Below are positions 7,647 through 18,005 of a DNA stretch of 29,585 bases, in pieces. This stretch comes from DASUGM01 sp036274055 (GTDB taxonomy: Bacteria; Acidobacteriota; Vicinamibacteria; Vicinamibacterales; SCN-69-37). The notes under the pieces were generated by a model. The model was not told where the DNA came from. It searched no databases and saw nothing but the letters and a program-made list of their open reading frames with translations. The DNA lies in assembly GCA_036274055.1 (NCBI GenBank), contig DASUGM010000256.1:1-29585 (forward strand), written 5' to 3'. The number at the start of each line of letters is the position of its first letter. Within the stretch, counting starts at the first letter, position 1. The position numbers and the translations under genes were made by a program.

Positions 7647-8038
7647 GCCAGCGCCTCGCGGACGCGCGCCGGCAGGCGGCAGGCGCGGCCTTCCGGATTC
7701 ATGGCGGCGTGCATGGTCTTGCCGCGGGCGACCACTTCGTCTCGGCCTTTCACTTTGACCTCGTATTCGAACTCCACCCGGACCGGGGAGCACAGCCGTC
7801 CGGTCGTGTGAATTTCGATCTCATCATCGTATCGCGCCGGGCGGGTGTACTGACACTCCGCCGAAATCACCGGCAGCATGACTCCGGTGCCTTCCATCTC
7901 GCGATAGCTCCAGCCCAGGTGCCGCAACAAGTCGGTGCGCGCGACCTCGAACCAGATGAAGTAGTTGGCGTAGTAGACGACGCCCATGCGGTCGGTTTCG
8001 GCGTAACGCACGCGTACTGTGGTCGTCGATGCGGCCAT
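7643..8038 (-). CDS. YbgC/FadM-type acyl-CoA thioesterase (hotdog fold)
   Basis: 131 residues, ATG start 3 bases after the rpe stop. The 4-hydroxybenzoyl-CoA thioesterase-like signature VRYAETDRMGVVYYANYFIWFEVARTDLLR fills residues 9-38, including the active-site Asp in ETDRMG, and the usual hotdog strands follow (EFEYEVKVKG, KTMHAAMN). Such enzymes hydrolyse acyl-CoA or acyl-ACP thioesters in the cytoplasm. In Proteobacteria ybgC heads the tol-pal operon; here it sits between rpe and an epimerase, with bamD two genes further, so an envelope link is possible but not shown. The TGA stop overlaps the next gene's ATG. Confidence 0.9.
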   Translation of the reverse strand: MAASTTTVRVRYAETDRMGVVYYANYFIWFEVARTDLLRHLGWSYREMEGTGVMLPVISAECQYTRPARYDDEIEIHTTGRLCSPVRVEFEYEVKVKGRDEVVARGKTMHAAMNPEGRACRLPARVREALA

Positions 8039-8041
8039 GCG

Positions 8042-8707
8042 TCAGCGCGCGCCGCCGGCGGCGTGTCTCAGCGCCCGGGTCGCCGCGGTGGCGTCGGGAG
8101 TGCCGAAAATCGACGCCCCGGCCACCAGTACAGTCGCGCCGGCCGCCACCAGCGCCGCGGCGTTCGTCGCGTCGACGCCGCCGTCGACCTCAATCGCCGC
8201 GCGGCTGCCGGCCGCGGCGAGCATCTGCCTGGCGCGAGCGACTTTGTCGACGCTTTCGGGGATGAACTTCTGGCCGCCGAAGCCGGGGTTGACCGACATC
8301 ACCAGCAGTTGATCGAGCAGATGCGCCACGTCGCGCACCGCCTCGAGCGGCGTCGACGGATTGATCGCGACGCTCGCCTTGGCGCCGAGCTGCCGGATTC
8401 GTGTCAACGTCCGATGCAGATGCGGCTGCACTTCGGCATGGACGCTGATGATCGACGCGCCCGCCGTCACGAAGGCGTCCAGGTAATCCTCCGGATGTTC
8501 GATCATCAAATGGACGTCGAGCGGCAGGGAGGTCACGCGCTTGAGTGCGGCGACGACCGGCGGTCCGATCGTGATGTTCGGCACGAAGTGCCCGTCCATC
8601 ACGTCGACGTGGATCAGATCAGCGCCGCCTTCCGCGACCCGCGCGACGTCGTCGGCGAGGCGTGCGAAGTCAGCGGACAGGATCGACGGCGCGATCCGCA
8701 CCGTCAT
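8042..8707 (-). CDS. rpe: Ribulose-phosphate 3-epimerase
   Basis: 221 residues, the standard length. ATG 8707 overlaps the upstream PASTA gene's TGA (ATGA). Family landmarks: IAPSILSADFARL (5-17) with catalytic Asp in this region, HVDVMDGHFVPNITIGPP (33-50), DVHLMIEHPEDY, SVNPGFGGQKFI (138-149), EVDGGVDATNAA (173-184) and the phosphate-binding VAGASIFG. The enzyme interconverts ribulose-5-phosphate and xylulose-5-phosphate in the pentose phosphate pathway. Its position after rsmB and a PASTA protein recalls the end of the Firmicutes def-fmt-rsmB-prpC-prkC-rsgA-rpe cluster. Confidence 0.96.
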   Translation of the reverse strand: MTVRIAPSILSADFARLADDVARVAEGGADLIHVDVMDGHFVPNITIGPPVVAALKRVTSLPLDVHLMIEHPEDYLDAFVTAGASIISVHAEVQPHLHRTLTRIRQLGAKASVAINPSTPLEAVRDVAHLLDQLLVMSVNPGFGGQKFIPESVDKVARARQMLAAAGSRAAIEVDGGVDATNAAALVAAGATVLVAGASIFGTPDATAATRALRHAAGGAR

Positions 8708-9483
8708 CGGGTGATCTCGATGGCGACCGGATCGCCGAAGCCGACCTGAAACCCCGCCTGGGGCGTCTGCCGCACGACGATGCCGGCGGGCAGGCCGGGA
8801 TAGGGCACTTCGGCCGCGACCGTGACGCGGAAACCGCGCCGCCGCAGGATGCTGACGACGTTGACGCCGGGCGTTCCAATCAGGTCGGGCATCACGTAGC
8901 TCACGCCGGACTCGGCGCGGTTGACGAGCAGGGTGACGTTGCTGCCGCGCACCCCCGGCGGCGGATCCTGGGCGACGACGACGCCGGGCAGCGCCGCGGT
9001 GGTTTTCACCTCGGCGCGATCCGCGATCGTCACGTTTTCCTGCTGCATGACGAGATCGGCGCTCCGCTCGGCCTGGCCGGTGGCGTCCGGGATGATCGGA
9101 TCGCGCTGCCCGTCGCTGACCGCGATGCGGATCGCGCGTTGGCGGCGGAGAATCGTGCCGGCGTCCGGATCCTGCCCGAGCACGTGGTCGGCCGGCACCT
9201 TCGCGTCCCCGCGGCGCTGATCGACTTTCAGCACGAGACCGGCGGCCGCGATCATCGCGTTCGCTTCGTCGAGCGACTTGCCGCGCAGGTCGGGGACGGA
9301 GACTTCGCGGGCACGGTTCGTGACCCGTAACGCGGTGAGGAAGAACGCGCCGAAGGTCACCGAGAGGGCGCCCGCCAGCAGCAGCAGGCGTCCTGCTGTC
9401 CACGCCCGCTTGCGCAACGGGTGAGCCGTGACGACGGTTTTGCGAGGTCGCGGGAGGCCCGGAGCGGGCCGGCTGGGGGACAT
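8704..9483 (-). CDS. Membrane-anchored PASTA-domain protein without kinase domain
   Basis: 259 residues from ATG 9483. A short basic cytoplasmic tail (1-30, rich in Arg/Lys/Pro) leads into one transmembrane helix (about 31-54, LLLLAGALSVTFGAFFLTAL). Three PASTA repeats follow outside: about 60-123 (VSVPDLRGKSLDEANAMI), about 127-189 and about 195-259 (VMPDLIGTPGVNVVSILRR). PASTA repeats bind peptidoglycan stem peptides or muropeptides in PrkC/PknB-type kinases and PBPs. There is no kinase or transpeptidase part. The gene starts 17 bases after rsmB and overlaps rpe by ATGA, exactly where prkC stands in Firmicutes. No clear Shine-Dalgarno was seen. A cell-wall sensing or anchoring role is inferred. 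Confidence 0.92.
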   Translation of the reverse strand: MSPSRPAPGLPRPRKTVVTAHPLRKRAWTAGRLLLLAGALSVTFGAFFLTALRVTNRAREVSVPDLRGKSLDEANAMIAAAGLVLKVDQRRGDAKVPADHVLGQDPDAGTILRRQRAIRIAVSDGQRDPIIPDATGQAERSADLVMQQENVTIADRAEVKTTAALPGVVVAQDPPPGVRGSNVTLLVNRAESGVSYVMPDLIGTPGVNVVSILRRRGFRVTVAAEVPYPGLPAGIVVRQTPQAGFQVGFGDPVAIEITR

Positions 9484-9500
9484 CGTGCGCGAAAAGTGTA

Positions 9501-10850
9501 CTACGCGGTCTGGCGGCGGACCAACACGGCGGCAAAGAAGGCATCGAGCCCGTGCTGGTCGGGGCGGGTCTGGAGGTGACCGGCGGCGTTGATCAGCGAG
9601 GGGTCCACCCGCGCGCCGAGTACGCTCCGGGGGGCGGCCGCGAACTCGGCGTGGCGATCGAGAAACTCCCGGATCCGATCGTCGTTTTCCTCGGGTTCGC
9701 TCGAGCACGTCGCGTAGATGAGCTCGCCGCCGGGCCGGACGATCGCCGCGGCATTCTCGAGCATCCCGGTCTGAGCGCCGGCAAACCGCTCGAGATCGTC
9801 GAGCGAACGCGACCACTTCAGGTCCGGATCGCGGCGCAGCGTTCCCAGGCCCGAGCACGGCGCGTCGAGCAGGACGCGATCGAACACCGGACCAAACGGG
9901 AGAGGGCGCCGGACGTCGAGCGACACGACCGGGGCGCGAACACCGGCGCGATCGAGCGTGGCGCGCAGCAGGGCTACCCGCGCCCGACGATGATCCGCGG
10001 CGACGAGCAGCGGCGTCTGATCCATGTCGACGGCGAGCACCAGCGTCTTGCCGCCGGGTGCCGCGCAAAGATCGATGACGCGGTCCCGCGGCCGCGCGCC
10101 AACGGCTCGGGCGACGATCTGGGAGCCTTCGTCCTGGACACGCAACGCGTCGCGGAGCTCGGCCGGCAGCTTCCCCAGTGTTCCTGGCGGCAATCGAATG
10201 GCGTCGGCGACGAAGGGCGCGCGTTCGGCGGCGACGCCTGCCTGCGCGAGCGCCGCGAGCATCTCGCCGACATCGCCGCTCGTGCGCACGGTCAGTGATG
10301 GTGAGGCATTGTTGAACGTGCACCATCGCTCGGTTGCGGCGTAGCCGTAGCGGCCGAGCCAGCGCTCGACCAGCCAGGCCGGATGCGAGAGCGTCGTCGT
10401 CAGATACGCCGACTGCGCGATCCGGCCGGCGTGCGGCCCGGGCCTGGGTGGCAGCGGCGCGTCCGATCCCATGCGCTGCGTGCCGCGCAGCACCGCGTTG
10501 ACGAAGCCGGCGGCCTTCACGCGCCCGAGGGTGCGCACCGCTTCGACCGACTCGTTGACGATCGCGTGCGCCGGCACGCGCTCGAGATACCGCAGCTGGT
10601 AGATCCCGAGGCGGACCACCGCGCGGGCGCGGGCGTCGATTTGGTCGAGGTTCCGTCGGCTGACCGCGGTGACGATCGCGTCGATGGCGGCGCGCCAGCG
10701 CAGGGTGCCGCTCGCCAGCTCGACCAGCAGCGCGCGGTCGCGCGGATCGTCCAAACCGCCGCGCACCCGCTCGAGTTCCGCGGCGAGCGTGCCTTCCGCG
10801 CGCTCGACGGCGAGCAACGCGCGCGCGGCGGCGACCCGGACCTGGCTCAT
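9501..10850 (-). CDS. rsmB: 16S rRNA (cytosine-967-C5)-methyltransferase RsmB
   Basis: 449 residues from ATG 10850; the start is set by the ATGA overlap with fmt and by the family start, although the frame runs open to 11114. An N-terminal NusB-like helical domain (about 1-130, with LASGTLRWRAAID and RLGIYQLRYL, HAIVNESVE) precedes the methyltransferase domain: CAAPGGKT (262-269) for SAM, DAPCSG with Cys332 and TCS with Cys382. In this family one Cys is the nucleophile that attacks the target cytosine C6 and the other helps release. It modifies C967 of 16S rRNA. Order def-fmt-rsmB is common across bacteria. Confidence 0.95.
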   Translation of the reverse strand: MSQVRVAAARALLAVERAEGTLAAELERVRGGLDDPRDRALLVELASGTLRWRAAIDAIVTAVSRRNLDQIDARARAVVRLGIYQLRYLERVPAHAIVNESVEAVRTLGRVKAAGFVNAVLRGTQRMGSDAPLPPRPGPHAGRIAQSAYLTTTLSHPAWLVERWLGRYGYAATERWCTFNNASPSLTVRTSGDVGEMLAALAQAGVAAERAPFVADAIRLPPGTLGKLPAELRDALRVQDEGSQIVARAVGARPRDRVIDLCAAPGGKTLVLAVDMDQTPLLVAADHRRARVALLRATLDRAGVRAPVVSLDVRRPLPFGPVFDRVLLDAPCSGLGTLRRDPDLKWSRSLDDLERFAGAQTGMLENAAAIVRPGGELIYATCSSEPEENDDRIREFLDRHAEFAAAPRSVLGARVDPSLINAAGHLQTRPDQHGLDAFFAAVLVRRQTA

Positions 10851-11806
10851 GTCGCCGCCACGGGCAACGGCAGGAACCGATCGCCGGCGACCACCCGATG
10901 GCCGTTCAGAAAATCGCGCACGCTCGCCGGCGGGCGGCCCTCCGCCTGCACTTCGAGCAGGCGCAGCAAACCGGCGCCGGTGCCGACGACCAATCCGTCG
11001 GACTCGACGCCGACGATCTCGCCGGGGCGCGGGTGTGGCAGATCGGACGAGTCGACCGCGGACGCGCGCAGCAGCAGCCGCTTGTCGTGCAACATCGACG
11101 CCGCTACCGGCCACGGCTGCAGTCCACGGATGCGATCGTGGATTTCCTGCGCCGATCGCGACCAGTCCACCGACCGCTCGTGCTTGTCGAGCTTCGCCGC
11201 GTAGGTGGCGAGCGCGTCGTTCTGCGGAGTTTCAGTGACCGGACCGGCCGCCAGACGATCGACGACCTCCACCAGGAGTTCGCCGCCGATCTTCGCCAGA
11301 CGTCTCTCGACCTCGCCACTAGTCTCGGTCGCCCCGATCTCGGTCTCGCGCACCGCCAGCTTCGGACCGGCATCGAGCGCCAACACGACGCGCATGATCG
11401 TCACGCCGGTCGTCCGATCGCCGGCCATGACCGCGCGATGTACTGGTGCGGCTCCACGCCATCGCGGCAAGAGCGAGGCATGGACGTTGATCATGCCCAA
11501 CCGTGGGATATCGAGCAGGCGTTGCGGCAGGATGCGTCCGTACGCCGCGACCACGCCGAGGTCGACGCCGAGATCGCGTACCGCCTGCGCCGCCGCGTCG
11601 TCCTTCAAGGTCGGCGGCTGCAATACGGGGAGGCCATGTTCGAGCGCCAGCGCTTTGACCGGGCTCGGCTGAAGATGCTGGCCGCGGCCGCGGGGCCGGT
11701 CCGGTTGCGTGACCACGGCGGCGATCGCATGCGACGACGCGATGAGCGCGGCCAGGGTCGGCACCGCAAATTCCGGCGTGCCGAAAAAAACGATGCGCAG
11801 CGGCAT
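10847..11806 (-). CDS. fmt: Methionyl-tRNA formyltransferase
   Basis: 319 residues from ATG 11806; a GTG two codons earlier (11812) is possible but ATG shares a base with the def stop (TAATG), a usual coupling arrangement. The formyl-transfer site is intact: INVHASLLPRWRGAAPVHRA carries the Asn and His of the N-x-H motif, and the catalytic Asp lies in ALDAGP (commonly MDTGP, so the T-to-A change is a small oddity). The start RIVFFGTPEFAVPTL is canonical and a C-terminal OB-like domain follows. It formylates initiator Met-tRNA using 10-formyl-tetrahydrofolate. It ends in an ATGA overlap with rsmB. Confidence 0.96.
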   Translation of the reverse strand: MPLRIVFFGTPEFAVPTLAALIASSHAIAAVVTQPDRPRGRGQHLQPSPVKALALEHGLPVLQPPTLKDDAAAQAVRDLGVDLGVVAAYGRILPQRLLDIPRLGMINVHASLLPRWRGAAPVHRAVMAGDRTTGVTIMRVVLALDAGPKLAVRETEIGATETSGEVERRLAKIGGELLVEVVDRLAAGPVTETPQNDALATYAAKLDKHERSVDWSRSAQEIHDRIRGLQPWPVAASMLHDKRLLLRASAVDSSDLPHPRPGEIVGVESDGLVVGTGAGLLRLLEVQAEGRPPASVRDFLNGHRVVAGDRFLPLPVAAT

Positions 11807-12315
11807 TACCACTTCCCGGCGCGGTCGAGCTTGCGCACTTTGCGGACGATCAGTTCGCGGCGGATCCCGCGCAGCCGGTCGACGAAGAGCACGCCGTCGA
11901 GATGATCCAGCTCGTGTTGGAGCGCTCGCGCCAGCAGTCCCTGTCCTTCGACGCTGATCGGCTGACCGTGTCGATCCATCGCGCGCACCAGCGCGGTCGC
12001 CGGCCGGGCCACCGTGGCGTTGAATCCGGGCAGACTCAGGCAGCCTTCTTCTTCGAGCTGCATGCCGTCGCGGCCGACGAACTCGGGGTTGACGAGCGTC
12101 AGGAGTTCGCCGCCGCGTTTGCCAACACTGAGGTCGATGACGCAGACCCGCTTGGCCACCCCGACCTGGGGCGCCGCCAGCCCGACGCCCGGGGCCGCGT
12201 ACATCGTATCGATCATGTCGTCGATCAAGCGCTGCAGTTCCTCGTCGAAACTCGTCACGGGCGTGGCCGCCCGCTGAAGTCCCGGCGCGCCATAGCGGAC
12301 GATGGGACGAAGCAT
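11806..12315 (-). CDS. def: Peptide deformylase
   Basis: 169 residues from ATG 12315, which shares a base with the aroC stop (TGATG); the frame upstream is aroC shadow. All three metal/active-site motifs are there: G43-V-G-L-A-A-P-Q50, E90-G-C92-L-S94 and H134-E-L-D-H138. Cys92, His134 and His138 hold the metal, and Glu135 is the catalytic acid/base. It removes the formyl group from new proteins, the step paired with Fmt, encoded directly downstream. Confidence 0.97.
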   Translation of the reverse strand: MLRPIVRYGAPGLQRAATPVTSFDEELQRLIDDMIDTMYAAPGVGLAAPQVGVAKRVCVIDLSVGKRGGELLTLVNPEFVGRDGMQLEEEGCLSLPGFNATVARPATALVRAMDRHGQPISVEGQGLLARALQHELDHLDGVLFVDRLRGIRRELIVRKVRKLDRAGKW

Positions 12316-13529
12316 CAGCGATCTCCGCTGGGCTGCAGACGGGCGGCGAGGCTGTCGCGGTAGCGGGTCAGCGCGGCGTCGAGCGCAGCCACGGTGTCGC
12401 CGCCGAATTTCTCGAGCAGGGCCTCGGCGAGCACCCAGCACACCATCGCTTCGCCGACAACTGCCGCGGCCGGCACGGCGCAGACGTCGCTCCGCTCGAT
12501 CGCCGCGGCCGCCTCGGTCATCGTCGTCAATTCGACGGAGCGGAGCGGCTTCATCAGCGTCGAGATCGGTTTCATCGTCGCCGAGGCGCGGACGTCCTCG
12601 CCGTTGGTCACGCCGCCTTCGAGCCCTCCGGCGCGGTTTGTCGGCCGCGCCAGACCGGGGAGGGTTCCCGACGGGCGTTCATCGCGGGTGATCTCGTCGT
12701 GCACTTGCGATCCGGGCCGGACGCCGGCGATGTCACCGAGGCCGATGCCGACCGCTTTGATTGCGTGAATCGACATCAACGCCTGCGCCAGGCGGCCGTC
12801 GAGTTTGCGATCCCAGTGGACGTGGCTCCCCAGACCCGGCGGCACCGCGTGGGCGATCACTTCGAAGGCGCCGCCGACGGTGTCGCCGGCCTCGCGCGCG
12901 GCATCAACGACACGGCGCATGGCCTCGGCCACCGCGGGATCGACGCACCGGACATCGTCGTTCGGAACGAGGGCGTGAACCCGTTCATAGGCGATGCCGA
13001 CGGGGTCCGGAAGAGCCGCGGACCCGATGCGGGTGACGTGGCTGGTCACTTCGATACCCGCGCGGCGGAGCAACGCGCGGGCCACGGCGCCGGCGGCGAC
13101 GCGTGCCGCCGTCTCACGCGCACTGGCCCGCTCGAGAATGTCGCGCAGGTCGGCGCGCTCGTACTTCAGGCCGGCAGACAGATCCGCGTGACCGGGCCGC
13201 GGCCGGGTCACCGCGGCACGCCGCGCGCCGGGCAGCGCCTCGTCCGGCTCGGCCTCGACGCTCATGGTGTGCTGCCAGTTCACCCAATCCTTGTTTCGGA
13301 TCAGCAATGCGATCGGCCCGCCGAGCGTCTCGCCGCGGCGAATCCCCGACAAAATCTCGACTCGATCTTGTTCGATAGCCATGCGCCGGCCGCGGCCGTA
13401 GCCAAGCTGGCGGCGGCCGAGGTCCGGATCAATGTCCGCGGCGCTGAGCGGCAGCCCCGCCGGCATGCCTTCGATAATGACGACGAGCGCGGGACCGTGC
13501 GACTCGCCGGCGGTGAGAAATCGCAGCAT
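12315..13529 (-). CDS. aroC: Chorismate synthase
   Basis: 404 residues, somewhat longer than the E. coli enzyme and like those of many other phyla. GESHG (8-12), LGYGRGRRMAIEQDRVEILSG (about 42-62), RPGHADLSAGLKY and RASARETAARVAAGA match the family's FMN and EPSP-binding signatures; MKPISTLMKPLRSVEL lies towards the C-terminus. It makes chorismate from 5-enolpyruvylshikimate-3-phosphate. It heads the minus-strand run, so the aromatic pathway enzyme is co-transcribed with formylation and translation genes and kept apart from the trp/aroDE operon at 25 kb. The only promoter-like hexamer seen is TAGAAT (minus, 13544-13539), very close to the start codon and without a good -35. Confidence 0.96.
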   Translation of the reverse strand: MLRFLTAGESHGPALVVIIEGMPAGLPLSAADIDPDLGRRQLGYGRGRRMAIEQDRVEILSGIRRGETLGGPIALLIRNKDWVNWQHTMSVEAEPDEALPGARRAAVTRPRPGHADLSAGLKYERADLRDILERASARETAARVAAGAVARALLRRAGIEVTSHVTRIGSAALPDPVGIAYERVHALVPNDDVRCVDPAVAEAMRRVVDAAREAGDTVGGAFEVIAHAVPPGLGSHVHWDRKLDGRLAQALMSIHAIKAVGIGLGDIAGVRPGSQVHDEITRDERPSGTLPGLARPTNRAGGLEGGVTNGEDVRASATMKPISTLMKPLRSVELTTMTEAAAAIERSDVCAVPAAAVVGEAMVCWVLAEALLEKFGGDTVAALDAALTRYRDSLAARLQPSGDR

Positions 13530-13632
13530 CGGCGGGCCATTCTATCGAAATTTCTGCAACGCTCCGGCGGAGTGCGCTCGGTTCCCGTTGATTTCCGCCG
13601 GGCGCGCAACTTGCTTTATCAGTCTGCGACCC

Positions 13633-16263
<2,631 letters not shown>

Positions 16264-16293
16264 CGCGCATCGCTAAGGCAATCATCGCCGGGC

Positions 16294-17214
16294 GTGACGG
16301 CGTATCTCCTTCGGCGGGTGGCGTTGACGGTGCCGGTGTTGCTCGGCGTCGCGACACTCGTCTTCGCGCTGATCCATCTTGTGCCTGGCGATCCCGCCGA
16401 GGCGATGCTTGGCGAAACCGCGCCGGCCGCGGACCTCGCCGACCTGCGCGCCAAGCTCGGACTGGATGAGCCGCTGCTGACACAGTATCGGCATTTCCTG
16501 ACCGGTCTGATTCGCGGCGATCTCGGCACGTCGTTCCGCTACAACACGCCAGTACGACAGGAGATCGCGCAGCGGCTGGGCCGGACAGCGCAACTGGCGA
16601 TCGCCGCGATGGTCGTCGCGGTGCTGATCGCCATTCCTCTCGGCGTCATCGGCGCGATTTATCGCGGCCGCGCGCCGGACCAGATCGCGATGACGGTCTC
16701 GCTCGCGGGCATCGCGATGCCGAACTTCTGGCTCGGCCCGCTGCTCGCGCTGATCTTCGCCGTCTGGCTGGGCTGGCTGCCGGTGTCCGGGACCGGCACC
16801 GCGGCGCACCTCGTGCTGCCGGCGGTCACGCTGGGCGCGGCACTCGCGGCGATGACCGCGCGGATGACGCGCGCCAGCCTGATCGACGAGTTGCGCGAGC
16901 TCTACGTGCTCGCCGCCCGCGCGCGCGGCCTGTCGTGGCGGCGCGCGGTGCTCGCGCACGCCTTGCGCAACAGCCTGATCCCGGTCGTGACCATCATCGG
17001 TCTGCAGCTGGGCGCCGTGCTGACCGGAACGATCATCACCGAGACGATCTTCGCCTGGCCGGGCGTGGGCCGATTGCTGATTCAGGCGATCAGTTTCCGT
17101 GACTATCCGCTGGTCCAGGGCTGCATTCTCTTCATCGCCGTGACCTACGTCGCCATGAACCTGATTGTGGATCTCCTCTACGGCTGGCTCGATCCGCGGA
17201 TTCGCTATCGATGA
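16294..17214 (+). CDS. Dipeptide/oligopeptide ABC transporter permease (DppB-like)
   Basis: 306 residues, GTG start. The family start YLLRRVALTVPVLLGVATLVFALIHLVPGDPAE is clear, with the conserved PGDP. Six hydrophobic segments and the ABC-permease EAA loop (ARARGLSWRRAVLAHALRNSLIP) are visible, followed by TETIFAWPGVGRL. It would form the membrane channel with the next gene, importing di/oligopeptides or, in related systems, nickel or other small solutes. It starts 30 bases after the activator gene and overlaps the next permease by ATGA. Neither ATPase nor solute-binding genes lie in this window. Confidence 0.93.
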   Translation: MTAYLLRRVALTVPVLLGVATLVFALIHLVPGDPAEAMLGETAPAADLADLRAKLGLDEPLLTQYRHFLTGLIRGDLGTSFRYNTPVRQEIAQRLGRTAQLAIAAMVVAVLIAIPLGVIGAIYRGRAPDQIAMTVSLAGIAMPNFWLGPLLALIFAVWLGWLPVSGTGTAAHLVLPAVTLGAALAAMTARMTRASLIDELRELYVLAARARGLSWRRAVLAHALRNSLIPVVTIIGLQLGAVLTGTIITETIFAWPGVGRLLIQAISFRDYPLVQGCILFIAVTYVAMNLIVDLLYGWLDPRIRYR

Positions 17215-18005
17215 CGCGACGCCTCGGGATCTGGATCATCGCCATCACCGCCGCCGCGGCCGTCGTCGGGCCGTGGCTGGTGCCGGCGGATCCGTCATAT
17301 CAGGATCTGGCGCAGCGGCTGGCAGCGCCGTCACGCGCGCACTGGCTTGGCCTCGACGAGCTTGGCCGCGACGTGCTCGCCCGGGTGGTCGCCGGCGCGC
17401 GGATTTCGCTGCTCGTCGGCATCGCGGTCGTCGGCATTTCGGCAACCGTGGGCATCGCCGTCGGCTCGCTGGCGGGCTACCTCGGCGGGTGGTTCGACGA
17501 CGTGATTGGACGAATGATGGATGTGCTGCTGGCGTTCCCGGGCATCCTGCTCGCCATCGCGCTGGTCGCAGTGCTCGGTCCCAGTCTGACCAACGTCGTC
17601 TTCGCGCTGGTGACGATTGGCTGGGTGAGCTACGCGCGCCTCGTCCGCGGCCAGGTTCTGAAGATCCGCGAACTCGAGTACGTGCAGGCGGCGCGGGCCC
17701 TCGGCGCGCCGCTCGGCCGCGTCCTGCTCAAGCACGTCATTCCAGCGACGATGACGGCGGTGACGGTGCAGGCGACGCTAGGAATGGCTGGCGCGATCAT
17801 CGCTGAGGCCTCATTGAGCTTCCTGGGTCTGGGCGTGCAGCCGCCGACACCGAGTTGGGGGACGATGCTGGACGCCGGACGCTCGCACCTCTTCGACGCG
17901 CCGCACCTGACGCTCGTGCCCGGCGCGGCGATTGCCATTCTGGTGCTCGGCTTCAACTTCGCCGGCGATGCGCTGCGCGATCGGCTCGACCCGCGCGCTA
18001 CTTGA
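17211..18005 (+). CDS. Dipeptide/oligopeptide ABC transporter permease (DppC-like)
   Basis: 264 residues, slightly short of the usual 280-300 because the N-terminal tail is brief. HWLGLDELGRDVLARVVAGARISLLVG (about 44-70) is the typical DppC/OppC segment, the EAA loop reads YVQAARALGAPLGRVLLKHVIPA, and AEASLSFLGLGVQPPTPSWGTML with GFNFAGDALRDRLDPR closes the protein. It pairs with the upstream DppB-like permease through an ATGA overlap. Its last eight bases overlap, tail to tail, the end of the TPR gene on the other strand. Substrate is not readable. Confidence 0.93.
   Translation: MTRRLGIWIIAITAAAAVVGPWLVPADPSYQDLAQRLAAPSRAHWLGLDELGRDVLARVVAGARISLLVGIAVVGISATVGIAVGSLAGYLGGWFDDVIGRMMDVLLAFPGILLAIALVAVLGPSLTNVVFALVTIGWVSYARLVRGQVLKIRELEYVQAARALGAPLGRVLLKHVIPATMTAVTVQATLGMAGAIIAEASLSFLGLGVQPPTPSWGTMLDAGRSHLFDAPHLTLVPGAAIAILVLGFNFAGDALRDRLDPRAT

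Noticed and set aside
8042..9544. Long minus-strand frame of 500 codons covering rpe and beyond
   Set aside because: Only the part from 8707 down is rpe. The rest is an Arg-rich shadow of the PASTA gene, with no family signal.
13432..13632. Upstream extension of the sigma-54 activator frame
   Set aside because: Half of it lies inside aroC and it shows no conserved sequence; GTG 13633 is preferred.
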